Assembly: GCF_027579695.1 (NCBI RefSeq)
Contig: NC_083572.1
Span: 13,414,915 to 13,478,914, forward strand
Length of the DNA stretch: 64,000 nt
Direction of reading: 5' to 3'
Origin: Neoarius graeffei
Taxonomy: Eukaryota > Chordata > Actinopteri > Siluriformes > Ariidae
The first letter of the stretch is position 1, and each line of letters begins with the position of its first letter. The position numbers and the translations under genes were made by a program. Positions 42,402 through 53,467 of the stretch are shown one piece after another. The notes under the pieces were generated by a model. That model worked only from the letters and a program-made list of their open reading frames with translations. It had not been told where the DNA came from and did not search any database.

Positions 42402-44063
42402 GGATGAATGTGGAAAAACGTATGATACAAAATGCTAAACCGGTGTCTATCTTGCGTACATTAGCCTCATAGCTCCATCATAACAGTCAACTGCATAGAT
42501 ATGACTGTATTGAATTCTCATTTGATATCTTTGGATAAAAGTATTAACATAAATAAAAGTCCAAATGTAAGTAAGCTTTTCTCCCCCCCCCCCCCCCCCC
42601 CCAAGATATGACCATTAAAAAAAAATCCTGTGGTTTGTTTTAAATTTTGCTAAGAGACCTGACTTCATTGACATTTGAAAGGTAAAATGTTGTAATTTTT
42701 TGCACAGTTTACTGAAATAAATTCCCTAATGAGTACCATGAGGAATTAAATGAAATCCACAACAAACAGACATCTTCTGTCAGGCGTCATTACAGCCCGA
42801 TTAGGATTTATGAGAAGTAAATTACATATAAGGAGCCCAGGGAGCCTCAGCTAAAGCAGAAACCACAAGGAAACAAGTAAAAAACACACCAGTCTACTGA
42901 GATATCTATTGAGGTCATCACTCTGAATGTTCCTGAAATAATATGCACAGCATTTGCATGCACACATTGGCAGAAACAGGTGAAAGACATGCATTATTAT
43001 TGTCGGACTTACTTCAGATGTTCCCTGGAAGAATTGTGAACTTTCAATTGTATTGAGTTACTCGGTGCATAAAACACTCAAAAATGAGTTCAGGAAACAC
43101 AATGATCAAATTGAATCGTGCAGATTTTTACGTTGGGATATTAACAGCATACTAACAGCCAGTGTTGGGCACGTTACTTTCAAAAAGTAATTAGTTATAG
43201 TTACTAGTTACTTTTCCCAAAAAGTAACTGAGTTAGTAACGGAGTTACTTTGTCATAAAAGTAACTAATTACCAGGGAAAGTAATTATTCCGTTACATTT
43301 TGTTCCCCCTCAAAAAAAAAAATCAAATTCAATTAGTGTAATCATAATAAAAGTGAATGTTAAATGTGTTTAATGACTGAAATGGACACTTAACAGAACC
43401 AGTTAGTAACATTATCTACACTATATTAATATTTTTGTGGGACAATGTGAGATAAGACATCTATCAAATGTAATATATTTTTGTAGTTATTAAAATTATG
43501 TTACTAATTACTGGCCACTGACGAGAACAAACGCTTTGTTCCTCGACATAATGTGCATTGCACGTAAACACTCTTGCCTTTTATTTCAAGTAATGAAAAG
43601 TCCTGGCTGTATTTCCAATGTGAAAGCGCAGTGCAGGGCTGACCGCTCGCCATCGCTGGGTCTTCCGATTGAAAGAGCGCGCAGTAGTGCAGTAGGCGGA
43701 GGCTACCTACATATGTTGTCCAAATCTACTCTGATTGGCTTACTGTGCCGTTGTCTCGTGTCTCCCCGCCCCACACTAAAGCAGAGTAAAGAAAGGCTGA
43801 ACGAGCAGCGTGCCAGATGAGAACAGCTTTAATAAAGTAACGCATAGTATTTTATTGTAAGTAACGGGAACGGCGTTATAACGATGTAAAAAGTAATTAG
43901 TTAAATTACTCGTTACTAAAAAAAGTAACGCCGTTAGTAACGCCGTTTATTTCTAACGCCGTTATTCCCATCACTGCTAACAGCTCAGTCACGGACAACG
44001 GTATGGTGCAAGATTAGCATAATCTAAATCTAATAATAGGAGACTTTTTAAAAATAAAACGTA
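42402..44063 (-). repeat. Inverted duplication, arm B (split by an hAT element)
   Basis: Reverse complement of 20551-21370. Landmarks are TCCCTAATGAGTACCATGAG (about 42722), TCAGGCGTCATTACAGCCCG (about 42780) and CAGATTTTTACGTTGGGATA (about 43122). A C homopolymer at about 42582-42602 and an hAT element at 43160-43976 are differences from arm A. Similarity to arm A stops near 42402. Confidence 0.88.
43160..43976. mobile_element. hAT-type miniature element (CAGTGTTGGGC)
   Basis: Ends CAGTGTTGGGCACGTTACTT and the inverse of GCCGTTATTCCCATCACTG, with perfect 8-bp duplication CTAACAGC (43152-43159 and 43977-43984), 817 bp. Subterminal regions are dense in AGTAACT/GTTACT motifs. No transposase. 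Confidence 0.95.
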
Positions 44064-44145
44064 CAGTATCTTGCAAAAGTATTCATCCCCTTGGTGTTTG
44101 TCCTGTTTTGTCACATTATGAGCTGGAGTTAAAATGGATTTTTTT

Positions 44146-44176
<31 letters not shown>

Positions 44177-44221
44177 CGCACCATTTGATTTACACAACAT
44201 GCCTACAACTTTAAAGGTGAA

Positions 44222-44223
<2 letters not shown>

Positions 44224-44279
<56 letters not shown>
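44224..44279. repeat. (TA)n microsatellite inside Tc1
   Basis: About 28 TA units within the Tc1 copy at 44064. Copy A has no such tract at the matching place. Confidence 0.97.
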
Positions 44280-44282
<3 letters not shown>

Positions 44283-44365
44283 TTTTTTATTATTGTGACA
44301 CAAACAATAATTAAGATGAAAAAAACCAGAAATCTGGAGTGTGCATAGGTATTCACCCCCCAAAG

Positions 44366-45360
44366 TCAATACTTTGTAGAACCACCTTTTGCTGCAATTA
44401 CAGCTGCAAGTCTCTTGGGGAATGTCTCTATTAGCTTAGCACATCTAGCCACTGGGATTTTTGCCCATTCCTCAAGGCAAAACTGCTCCAACTCCTTCAC
44501 GTTAGATGGGTTGCATTGGTGTACAGCAATCTTCAAGTTATGCCACAGATTCTCACTTGCATTGAGGTCTGGGCTTTGATTAGACCATTCCAAGGCATTT
44601 AAATGTTTCCCTTTAAACCACTCCAGTGTAGCTTTAGCAGTATGTTTAGGGTCATTGTCCTGCTGGAATGTGAACCTTCATTCCAGTCTCAAACCTCTGG
44701 CTGACTCAAATAGGTTTTCCTCCAGAATTGCCCTGTATTTAGCACCATCCATCTTTCCTTCAATTCTGACCAGCTTTCCTGTCCATGCAGATGAAAAATA
44801 TCCCCACAGCATGATGCTGCCACCACCATGCTTCATTGTAGGAATAGTGTTCTCAGGGTGTTGAGTTTGCGCCAAACATGGCATTTCCCATGATGGCCAA
44901 AAAGTTCCATTTTAGTCTCATCTGACCAGAGAATCTTCTTCCATGTGTTTGGGGAGGCTGCCACATGCTGTTGGGCAATCTCCAAACATGTTTTCTTAAG
45001 CAATGACTTTTTTTCTGGCCACTCTTCCATAAAGCTTCGCTCTGTGGAGTGTACGGCTTAAAGTGGTCCTATGGACAGATAGTCCCATCTCCGCTGTGGA
45101 TCTTTGCAGCTCCTTCAGTGTTATCTTTGGTGTCTTTGTTGCATCTCTGATTAATGCCCTTTTTGCCTGGTCTGTGAGTTTTGGTGGGTGGCCTTCTCAT
45201 CAGGTTTGTAGTGGTGACATATTCTTTCCATTTTACAATAATGGATTTAATGGTGCTCTGTGGGATATTCAAAGTTTGGGATTTTTTTTATAACCCAACC
45301 CTGATCTATACTTCTTCACAGCTTTGTCTCTGACCTGTTTGGAGGCTCCTTGGTTTTCAT
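44366..45360 (-). pseudogene. Tc1-type transposase, frameshifted
   Basis: Expected start MKTKEPPNRSET at 45360. Fragments read MNIPQSTIKSIIVKWKEY (helix-turn-helix), then [18 protein letters not shown] with the first catalytic Asp, then [21 protein letters not shown] with the second Asp (about 44640), and NASENLWHNLKIAV with the Glu. All three catalytic acids survive, but several frameshifts break the frame. It ends [17 protein letters not shown] and GGSTKY. Confidence 0.9.
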
Positions 45361-45754
45361 GTTGCTTGCTTAGTAGTGTTGCAGAGTCAGGGTCCTTCCA
45401 GAACATGTTGATTTATACAGACATCATGTGACAGATCATGTGACACTTTGATTGCAAACAGATGGATCTTAATCAACTAATTATCAGACTTATGAAGTGA
45501 ATTGGTTGGACCAGCTCTTATTTAGGGGTTTCATACAAAAGGGGGTGAATACCTATGCACACTCCAGATTTCTTTTTTTTTTCATCTTAATTATTGTGTC
45601 ACAATAAAACAACAATTTGCACCTAAAAAGTGGTAGGCATGTTGTGTAAATCCAAATGGTGCTAACCCTCCAAAAATCCATTTTAATTCCAGCTTGTAAT
45701 GCGACAAAACAGGACAAACACCAAGGGGGATGAATACTTTTGCAAGACACTGTA

Positions 45755-46355
45755 TGTTGTTTAACAAAGAAAAACAATCATCACGGACATCATGAAGTTT
45801 TTTCTTCAGACACATTTATTTAACTACACTTTGTAACAGCGGTTCTCTGCAAAGTTTCTCAGAACATCATTAAATTAACTATAAAACATGACAAAGAGTG
45901 AGGAGTCATTCATTCATCAGTTATACAGTGCAGTCATTGGATTATTAGCGTTGCATATGGTAAGTGGAACCACATACTTCAGACCATGCTGTTAGACGAA
46001 CATAATACCCTTTGGGCTATATCGCCTATTTACATTTCATCTCTTAGTAACAGTGCATATGATCGCAAGAAAGGTGAAATCTACAGATGGAACTAATCAT
46101 TTTTACATTCAGAGTCACCATTAACATTCCTCTACAAACTGTCCTAATCCCCAAAGAGCTTAGGAGAGTGATAATTAGGCATCCAATCCTTTGTTTATTA
46201 CATTTTTATGCACGAGCACATATACTTCATCAACTTTTCATATGAGCTATGTTTTCGTAACCTAATAAAGTGTGATGATGTACATACAGCTGGAAATAAT
46301 GCTCAAGCAGAACTCCTCATGTAGCATACACAGCAGGAAGGAATGTCAAGTCCTG
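45755..46355. other. Interval without recognised feature
   Basis: Nothing recognised. Confidence 0.5.
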
Positions 46356-46356
46356 G

Positions 46357-46438
<82 letters not shown>
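46356..46438. repeat. (AAAG)n microsatellite
   Basis: About 20 tetranucleotide units. The KERKKERK reading frames are artefacts. Confidence 0.98.
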
Positions 46439-46439
<1 letters not shown>

Positions 46440-46784
46440 GACAGTCTCACCTGTTGCTTGTTACTGTCTTTTTCTCCAGCATATTCTTTCAATGAGAGCA
46501 CAAATTTACCAAAACAGCACAATTTTAATTCATTCAAGAACTCAAAATAGAAAATTTAGTGCAATAACATGCATGCATGCATTTAGTTTAATATCTTGCA
46601 GCCATGTTATACAAAATAAAATATACACAGACAGGTGACAAAGTAAAAGGGGGGAAAAACCCACCACAAAACATGTAGTAATAAGGTGTTTGGCAATCAC
46701 AAGCCATCAGAAGAGTTTTTACACATGTAGAAACAAGAGTTTCAGAACATGTACCATCATGGCTTCAGATCCTGTTTCAGGTAA
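46440..46784. other. Interval without recognised feature
   Basis: Nothing recognised. Confidence 0.5.
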
Positions 46785-46786
46785 TA

Positions 46787-48359
46787 CAACCCCGATTCCA
46801 AAAAAGTTGGGACAAAGTACAAATTGTAAATAAAAACAGAATGCAATAATTTACAAATCTCAAAAACTGATATTGTATTCACAGTAGAACACAGACAACA
46901 TATCAAATGTCAAAAGTGAGACATTTTGAAATTTCATGCCAAATATTGGCTCATTTGAAATTTCATGACAGCAACACATCTCAAAAAAGTTGAGTACAAA
47001 AAAAGGAACAGCTGGAGGACCAAATTGCAACTCATTAGGTCAACTGGCAATAGGTCATTAACATGACTGGGTATAAAAAGAGCATCTTGGAGTGGCAGCG
47101 GCTCTCAGAAGTAAAGATGGGAAGAGGATCACCAATCCCGCTAATTCTGTGCCGACAAATAGTGGAGCAATATCAGAAAGGAGTTCGACAGTGTAAAATT
47201 GCAAAGAGTTTGAACAGATCATCATCTACAGTGCATAATATCATCAAAAGATTCAGAGAATCTGGAAGAATCTCTGCACGGAAGGGTCAAGGCCAGAAAA
47301 CCATACTGGGTGCCCGTGATCTTCGGGCCCTTAGACAGCACTGCATCACATACAGGCATGCTTCTGTATTGGAAATCACAAAATGGGCTCAGGAATATTT
47401 CCAGAGAACATTATCTGTGAACACAATTCACCGTGCCATCTGCCGTTGCCAGCTAAAACTCTATAGTTCAAAGAAGAAGCCGCATCTAAACACGATCCAG
47501 AAGCGCAGACGTCTTCTCTGGGCCAAGGCTCATTTAAAATGGACTGTGGCAAAGTGGAAAACTGTTCTATGGTCAGGCGATTCAAAATGTGAAGTTCTTT
47601 ATGGAAATCAGGGATGCCGTGTCATTCGGACTAAAGAGGAGAAGGACGACCCGAGTTGTTATCAGCGCTCAGTTCAGAAGCCTGCATCTCTGATGGTATG
47701 GGGTTGCATTAGTGCATGTGGCACGGGCAGCTTACACATCTGGAAAGACACCATCAATGCTGAAAGGTATATCCAGGTTCTAGAGCAACATATGCTCCCA
47801 TCCAGACGACCTCTCTTTCAGGGAAGACCTTGCATTTTCCAACATGACAATGCCAAACCACATACTGCATCAATTACAGCATCATGGCTGCGTAGAAGAA
47901 GGGTCCGGGTACTGAACTGGCCAGGCTGCAGTCCAGATCTTTCACCCATAGAAAACATTTGGCGCATCATAATACGGAAGATACGACAAAAAAGACCTAA
48001 GACATTTGAGCAACTAGAATCCTACATTAGACAAGAATGGGTTAACATTCCTATCCCTAAACTTGAGCAACTTGTCTCCTCAGTCCCTAGATGTTTACAG
48101 ACTGTTGTAAAGAGAAAAGGGGATGTTTCACAGTGGGAAACATGGCCTTGTCCCAACTTTTTTAAGATGTGTTGCTGTCATGAAATTTAAAATCACCTAA
48201 TTTTTCTCTTTAAATGATACATTTTCTCAGTTTAAACATTTGATATGTCATCTATGTTCTATTCTGAATAAAATATGGAATTTTGAAACTTCCACATCAT
48301 TGCATTCCGTTTTTATTTACAGTTTGTACTTTGTCCCAACTTTTTTGGAATCGGGGTTG
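46787..48359 (+). mobile_element. Tc1/mariner element with complete ends, open transposase
   Basis: Ends CAACCCCGATTCCAAAAAAG and its inverse, flanked by TA (46785-46786 and 48360-48361), 1573 bp. Nearly identical to the element at 8497 except for a 32-bp deletion in the 5' untranslated part near 46990. One of the youngest insertions in the window. Confidence 0.96.
47117..48190 (+). CDS. Tc1-family transposase ORF, likely catalytically dead
   Basis: Starts [20 protein letters not shown], the same start as the copy at 8859. The upstream in-frame Met at 47063 lies in the untranslated leader. Helix-turn-helix segments cover residues 1-110 ([16 protein letters not shown] at about 35-50). The catalytic domain has [11 protein letters not shown] where the first catalytic Asp is Gly, [11 protein letters not shown] with the second Asp, and SPIENIWR with the Glu, with 34 residues between the last two. 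The normal TAA after the final Trp is GAA here, adding 17 residues (ETWPCPNFF and on) from the terminal repeat, for 357 in total. Such enzymes excise and integrate Tc1 DNA at TA. With Asp lost it should bind but not cut. Confidence 0.9.
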   Translation: MGRGSPIPLILCRQIVEQYQKGVRQCKIAKSLNRSSSTVHNIIKRFRESGRISARKGQGQKTILGARDLRALRQHCITYRHASVLEITKWAQEYFQRTLSVNTIHRAICRCQLKLYSSKKKPHLNTIQKRRRLLWAKAHLKWTVAKWKTVLWSGDSKCEVLYGNQGCRVIRTKEEKDDPSCYQRSVQKPASLMVWGCISACGTGSLHIWKDTINAERYIQVLEQHMLPSRRPLFQGRPCIFQHDNAKPHTASITASWLRRRRVRVLNWPGCSPDLSPIENIWRIIIRKIRQKRPKTFEQLESYIRQEWVNIPIPKLEQLVSSVPRCLQTVVKRKGDVSQWETWPCPNFFKMCCCHEI

Positions 48360-48453
48360 TACAACCGTATGCATTTGTGTAGACTATTTAGCTGAAAGGT
48401 ACGGGGTGGGTGATTAGCATTTGCTTTTCAGAGGAATAGTACAGATTGCATCA

Positions 48454-48454
<1 letters not shown>

Positions 48455-48535
<81 letters not shown>
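48455..48535. repeat. (GATA)n microsatellite
   Basis: About 20 GATA units at the 3' edge of the minus-strand L2-like LINE. Such tetranucleotide tails are usual for these LINEs. Confidence 0.97.
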
Positions 48536-48610
48536 CAAGGCTTTGTCATTTCAACCATGTACAGTTAGCACAGTACACAGTTAAAACGAAACAACATTTC
48601 TTCAGGACCA

Positions 48611-49253
48611 TCATCTTCATCGGCTGTCCATCGCTACTAACGATGATGACTGCTTCATTAGGACATGCAGAAATGCAAATGGGCTACGAGACCCGCACCA
48701 GACTGACAGAGTCACCCACAGCGGCAACATGAATGGCCCAGCCAATCTACCACGGAATGTCTGGCCTTGTGAGCCCTCACATACTATTCTCCTCTCCTAA
48801 CGAAGCGCCTTGCACAGCAAGGTAAGACAAACGATGTCGTGCCCCCATCGTGCTGTCTCTCTGGACCTCCAGACCTGATGCCAAGTGGTGCACAAAAGTG
48901 CCACAGAACCTGACAGGTATGGAAGTTGCCCCGCAGTGATAACTGACTTGCCGAGTGATGCTATCCATTGGCCATTTGAGTGGCTCTTCCACATGCCATC
49001 TGGTGGTGCGCCATTGACCCTGTTGGATTCATCTGCCACACTGCACTGAAAAACGCTCTGCTGCCAGCGCCTTATTGGTGATGTACTATTTAACCCATAG
49101 CTGGAACCCAGGCAGGTACTACCACTCTGGGTCAGAGCGGACCTGGGAGTGATGGTGATTAAGGGGTAACTCCACTTTCCCCAATAGTCAAGTCCTCCTG
49201 GACCTGAGACTCACCACCAGTTGCAGTTTAAAGTCATAACCAGGACTAAAGGA
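48611..49253. mobile_element. Unclassified insert flanked by GGACCAT
   Basis: The LINE's GGACCAT appears on both sides (48604-48610 and about 49258-49264), so the ~640 bp between look inserted. The content is GC-richer and unlike any other repeat in the window. An 80-codon minus-strand ORF (48797-49039) has no recognisable product. Confidence 0.5.
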
Positions 49254-49587
49254 CTCCGGGACCATGGTGCTTCATGAAACATCACAGGACTACAAATACA
49301 ACATAAAGTGTAAGAGTGCAGCAAGTGCCAACATTGCAAACAATAAACCACACACAACAAAGTGCAGACAACAAGGACAGCACAAAAATGACAACTAGCA
49401 CAGACAGTACAGTGCCAGCCAGTACCTGTTACTGATAATGTGCGGAAAGTGGAGTGTGTGTTTTGAGATAGTATATGTAAAAAGAAACAAATAGATGTAA
49501 ACATTTTGTATGTGAGAAGCATTGTAAACATTGTAAAAAGTGATAGTGGTGTGATCAACAGTCCATGTGCATCAGTTCAGTCTCTCA

Positions 49588-50288
49588 GCCCATGTTTACA
49601 TTAGACCATATCAGCAGATCATCAGATTAACATTTTTAAAACGATTAGTGTGCACACAGCAACACCAATACACGACTTGCGTGCACACAGCAACACCAAT
49701 ACACGGATACGCTCAGCTCCGCAGGCATCCTGCGCTCCAAATCACTCCGCCCTGAACAGCGAGTGCCCTCTGGAGGGTGCGCACTCCGGCCTTGCGCAGC
49801 TCACAGAGCGCGCGAGCGTAGTGCACAAGCTGTGATTCGGGACTGAGCCGCTGTGTGTGTGATCCCAGCGCATATCACTTACCACTTGCAAGTGGAAGGA
49901 TGGCAAGCCTAAAGACAATCATAACTACACAATGGGCAGTATTTGCATCAGTATTTGCAGTATTTTCATACTTTTATACTCTTTAATGAAAGGTGATACA
50001 AGGCGGAAGTCCGCGCCGTTTTTCAGCAGTCGCGTCACATGACCAACGCCAGCGAATCAGGAAGGTGGATGTCACAGTGACGTTGTCCAATGACGACGCC
50101 AGCTAGAGCTCAGCACAGCGTATCCGCGTATTCTCAATGTTTACACAGCACCGGAGCTGACACGATCTGGATTGAATACGTGGACGCTGGCAGATTCCCG
50201 TTTCCCGGCGTTTCCAGGCAGTTTAATGTAAACGGACAGTGCATCCGCGAAGAAAATGAGACAGATACGGTCTAATGTAAACTTGGCC
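49588..50288. mobile_element. PIF-like miniature element, copy 2
   Basis: Ends GCCCATGTTTACATTAGACC and the inverse of GGTCTAATGTAAACTTGGCC, flanked by TCA (49585-49587 and 50289-50291), 701 bp. Reverse of the copy at 36560. Confidence 0.92.
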
Positions 50289-50291
50289 TCA

Positions 50292-50925
50292 GAGTCAAGG
50301 AGTCTGATGGCATGATGGAAGAAACTGTTAGAGTCTGGCTGTGAAGGCCCGAATGCTTCAGTACCTTTTTCCAGATGGCAGGAGGGTGAAGAGATTGTGT
50401 GAGGAGTGTGTGAGGAGTGTGTGGGATCATCCACAATGCTGATAGCTTTTTGGATGCAGCGTGTGGTGTAAATGTCCTTGATGGAGGGAAGAGAGAGTCT
50501 CCAAAGATCTTCTCAGCTGTCCTCACTATCCGCTGTAGGGTCTCGTGATCCGAGATGGTGCAGTTCGCAAACCAGACCATGATGCAGCTGCTCAGAATGC
50601 TCTCAACAGTTCCTCTGGAGAATACTGTGAGGATGGGTGATGGGAGATGGGTTTTCCTCAGTCTTTGTAGGGAGTATAGATGCTGCTGGATTTTCTTGAC
50701 TATGGAGCTGATGTTGAGGGTCCAGGTGAGGTTCTCTGCCAGATGAACACCAAGGAATTTGGTGCTCTTGATGTTCTCCATGAATGAGCCATCAATGTAA
50801 AGTGGTCACTCCGTGTTCTTCTGAAGTCAACAACCATCTCTTTTGTTTTGACCACATTCAGAGACAGGTTGTTGACTCTGCACCAGTCTGATAGCCGTTG
50901 CACCTCCTGTCTGTATGCTGACTCA
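50292..50925 (-). pseudogene. L2-like reverse transcriptase C-terminus, broken
   Basis: On the minus strand it reads VQRLSDWCRVNNLSLNVVKT then KEMVVDFRR, a frameshift near 50750, IKSTKFLGVHLAENLTW, LQRLRKTHLPSPILTVFSRG and ESILSSCIMVWFANCT. These are the thumb and connection regions downstream of the catalytic core in L2/CR1-like LINE proteins. A second shift near 50500 scrambles the last 70 residues. The core with the FADD motif would lie 5' (to the right) and is missing. Confidence 0.85.
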
Positions 50926-51626
50926 GGTGGGGTTTACATTAGACCGTATCAGCGGATCATCAGATTAACGTTTTTAAAACGATTAGTGTGCACACAGCAA
51001 CACCAATACACGATTCGCGTGCACACAGCAACACCAATACACGGATACGCTCGGCTCCACAGGCATCCTGCGCTCCAAATCACTCCGCCCTGAACAGCGA
51101 GTGCCCTCTGGAGGGTGCGCACTCCGGCCCTGTGCAGCTCACAGAGCGCGCGAGTATAGCGCACGAGCTGTGATTCGGGACTGAGCCGCTGTGTGTGTGA
51201 TCTCAGTGCATATCACTTACCACTTGCAAGTGGAAGGATGGCAAGCCTAAAGACAATCATAACTACACAATGGGCAGTATTTGCATCAGTATTTGCAGTA
51301 TTTTCATACTTTTATACTCTTTAATGAAAGGTGATACAAGGCGGAAGTCCGCGCCGTTTTTCAGCAGTCGCATCACATGACCAACGCCAGCGAATCAGGA
51401 AGGTGGATGTCACAGTGACGTTGTCCAATGACGACGCCAGCTAGAGCTCAGCACAGCGTATCCGCGTATTCTCAATGTTTACACAGCACCGGACCAGACA
51501 CGATCTAGATTGAATACGTGGACCCTGGCGGATTCCCGTTTCCCGGTGTTTCCAGGCGGTTTAATGTAAACGGACAGTGCATCCGCGAAGAAAACGAGAC
51601 AGATACGGTTTAATGTAAACTTGGCC
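50926..51626. mobile_element. PIF-like miniature element, copy 3
   Basis: Ends GGTGGGGTTTACATTAGACC and the inverse of AATGTAAACTTGGCC, flanked by TCA (50923-50925 and 51627-51629), 701 bp. Nearly identical to copy 2, same orientation, inserted in the LINE coding region. Confidence 0.94.
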
Positions 51627-51675
51627 TCATTGTTCTTACTAAGGAGACTCACCACAGTCGTGGGTCAACAGAGTG

Positions 51676-51676
51676 A

Positions 51677-51747
<71 letters not shown>
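51676..51747. repeat. (GATA)n tract, left part
   Basis: About 17 GATA units. The tract resumes at 53368 on the other side of a Tc1 element, so one tract was split. Confidence 0.95.
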
Positions 51748-51749
<2 letters not shown>

Positions 51750-53364
51750 GAGTGGTATGCAAAAGTTTGGGCACCCCTGGTCAAAATTGCTCTTACTGTG
51801 AACAGTTAAGCAAGTTGAAGATGAAATGATCTCCAAAAGGCATAATGTTAAAGATGAATCATTCTCTTTATATTTTAAGCAAAAACAATTTTTTTATTTT
51901 CTTCTTTTACATTTTCAAAATGACAAAAAAGGAAAAGGGCCCGAAGCAAATGTTTGGGCACCCTGCATGGTTAGTACTAGTAACACCCCCTTTGGCAAGT
52001 ATCACAGCTTGTAAACACTTTTTGTAGCCAGCTAATAATCTTGCAGTTCTTACCTGGGGGATTTTCACACATTTGTCTTTGCAAAAGGCTTCCAGTTCTA
52101 CAAGTTTCTTGGGCTGTCTTGCATGCACTGCTCTTTTGAGATCTATCCACAGATTTTCAATGATGTTTAGGTCAGGGGACTGTGAGAGCCAGGGCAAAAC
52201 CTTCAGCTTGTGCCTCTTGAGGTATTCAATTGTAGATTTTGAGGTGTGTTTTGGATCATCGTCTTACTGTAGGACCCATCCTCTTTTTAACTTCAACTTT
52301 TTTACAGACGGTGTGATGTTTGCTTTCAGAATTTGCTGGTATTTATTCCAATCCCTGCTTCCCTCGACCAATGAAATGTGCCCTGTGCCACTGGCCGCAA
52401 CACAACCCCAAAGCATGATCGATCCACACCCATGCTTCAGAGTTGGAGAGGTGTTCTTTTCCTAGAATTTGACACCCTTTTTTCTCCAAACATTCCTTTG
52501 CACATTGTGGCCAAAAAGTTCTATTTTGATTTCATCAGTCCACAGGACTTGTTTCCAAAATGCATCAGGCTTATTTAGATGTTCATTTGCAAATTTCAGA
52601 CGCTGAATTTTGTGGCTAGGACGCAGGAAAGGTTTTCTTCTGATGACTCTCCCATGAAGGTCATATTTGTTCAGGGGTCGTTGCATAGTAGAACAGTGCA
52701 CCACCACTCCAGGGTCTGCTAAATCTTTCTGAAGGTCTTTTGCAGTCAAACAGGGGTTTTTATTTGCCTTTCTAGCAATCCAACGAGCAGTTCTTTCAGA
52801 AAGTTTTCTTCATCTTCCAGACCTCACCTTGATCTCCACTGTTTCTGTTAACTGCCATTTCTTAATAACATTACAATCTGAGGAAACGGCTACCTGAAAA
52901 CACTTTGCTACATTTTGTAGCCTTCTCCTGCTTTGTGAGCATCAATTATTTTATTATTCAGAATGCGAGGGAGTTGCTTAGAGGAGCCCATGGCTGTTGA
53001 TTTTAGGGACAAGTTTGAGTCACAGAATTTACACAGCTTTGAAATCTGCATCATCTGACTTTTCCTAACGAAGAATTTGAACAAGCCACAGCTCAATAAG
53101 CTAATTAAGGTCTGGAACCTTGGTAAAAGTTACCTGAGAACTCAAATGTATTGGGGTGCCCAAACTTTTGCATGGTGTTCCTTTTCTTTTTTCATTCTCC
53201 AATTGTACAAAACAAAAATACACAAATCTTGCAGAAAATGCTGAAAAGAAATGTGTCGTCTTTACCTTTATGCCTTTTGGTGATCAGTTCATCTTCTGCT
53301 CACTTAACTATTCACAGTAACAGACATTTTCAGTAAGGGTGCCCAAAATTTTGCATGCCACTGG

Positions 53365-53367
<3 letters not shown>
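51748..53367 (-). mobile_element. Tc1-type element, third lineage, inside a GATA tract
   Basis: Left end AGTGGTATGCAAAAGTTTGG, right end the inverse GCCCAAAATTTTGCATGCCA, with inner repeats CAAATGTTTGGGCACCC (about 51947) and GGGGTGCCCAAACTTTTGCA (about 53154). The TA target lies within GATAGATA, so the duplication cannot be separated from the microsatellite. Length about 1620 bp. Confidence 0.9.
51907..52991 (-). pseudogene. Tc1-type transposase, third lineage, broken
   Basis: Start MGSSKQLPRILNNKIIDAHK at 52991. Later fragments read MTAKDLQKDLADPGVVVHCS and FWKQVLWTDEIKIELFGHN, with the first catalytic Asp. After a frame change comes WLSQSPDLNIIENLWIDLKR with the catalytic Glu, then EAFCKDKCVKIPQ and AKGGVTSTNHA. 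At least two frameshifts separate these pieces. The family inserts at TA. This copy is inactive. Confidence 0.9.
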
Positions 53368-53442
<75 letters not shown>

Positions 53443-53467
53443 GCAGGCAGGCAGGCAGGCAGGCAGG
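53368..53467. repeat. (GATA)n followed by (GGCA)n
   Basis: GATA units to about 53441, then about six GGCA units. Confidence 0.96.

Larger units (their letters stand above)
44064..45752 (-). mobile_element. Tc1-type element, second lineage, copy B
   Basis: Ends CAGTATCTTGCAAAAG and the inverse of CTTTTGCAAGACACTG, flanked by TA (44062-44063 and 45753-45754). It lies next to arm B as copy A lies next to arm A. A poly-T/G run (44140-44175) and a (TA)n tract (44224-44279) have grown inside the 3' untranslated part. Confidence 0.93.
48455..51678 (-). mobile_element. L2-like LINE 3' portion, with three insertions
   Basis: The 3' end is at the left: GATA tail, a 3' untranslated region (GCACAAAAATGACAACTAGC, TGTGCATCAGTTCAGTCTCT), then the end of the reverse transcriptase. 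Three insertions split it: 48611-49253, 49588-50288 and 50926-51626. Removing the last restores GACTCATTGTTC. The 5' part is missing beyond a second GATA tract at 51676. Confidence 0.82.

Noticed and set aside
46272..46550. KERK-repeat ORF
   Set aside because: Translation of the (AAAG)n microsatellite.
48455..53467. CRISPR-like array from spaced GATA tracts and repeated elements
   Set aside because: The repeats are microsatellites and transposons of a eukaryotic genome. There are no short identical repeats with unique spacers.
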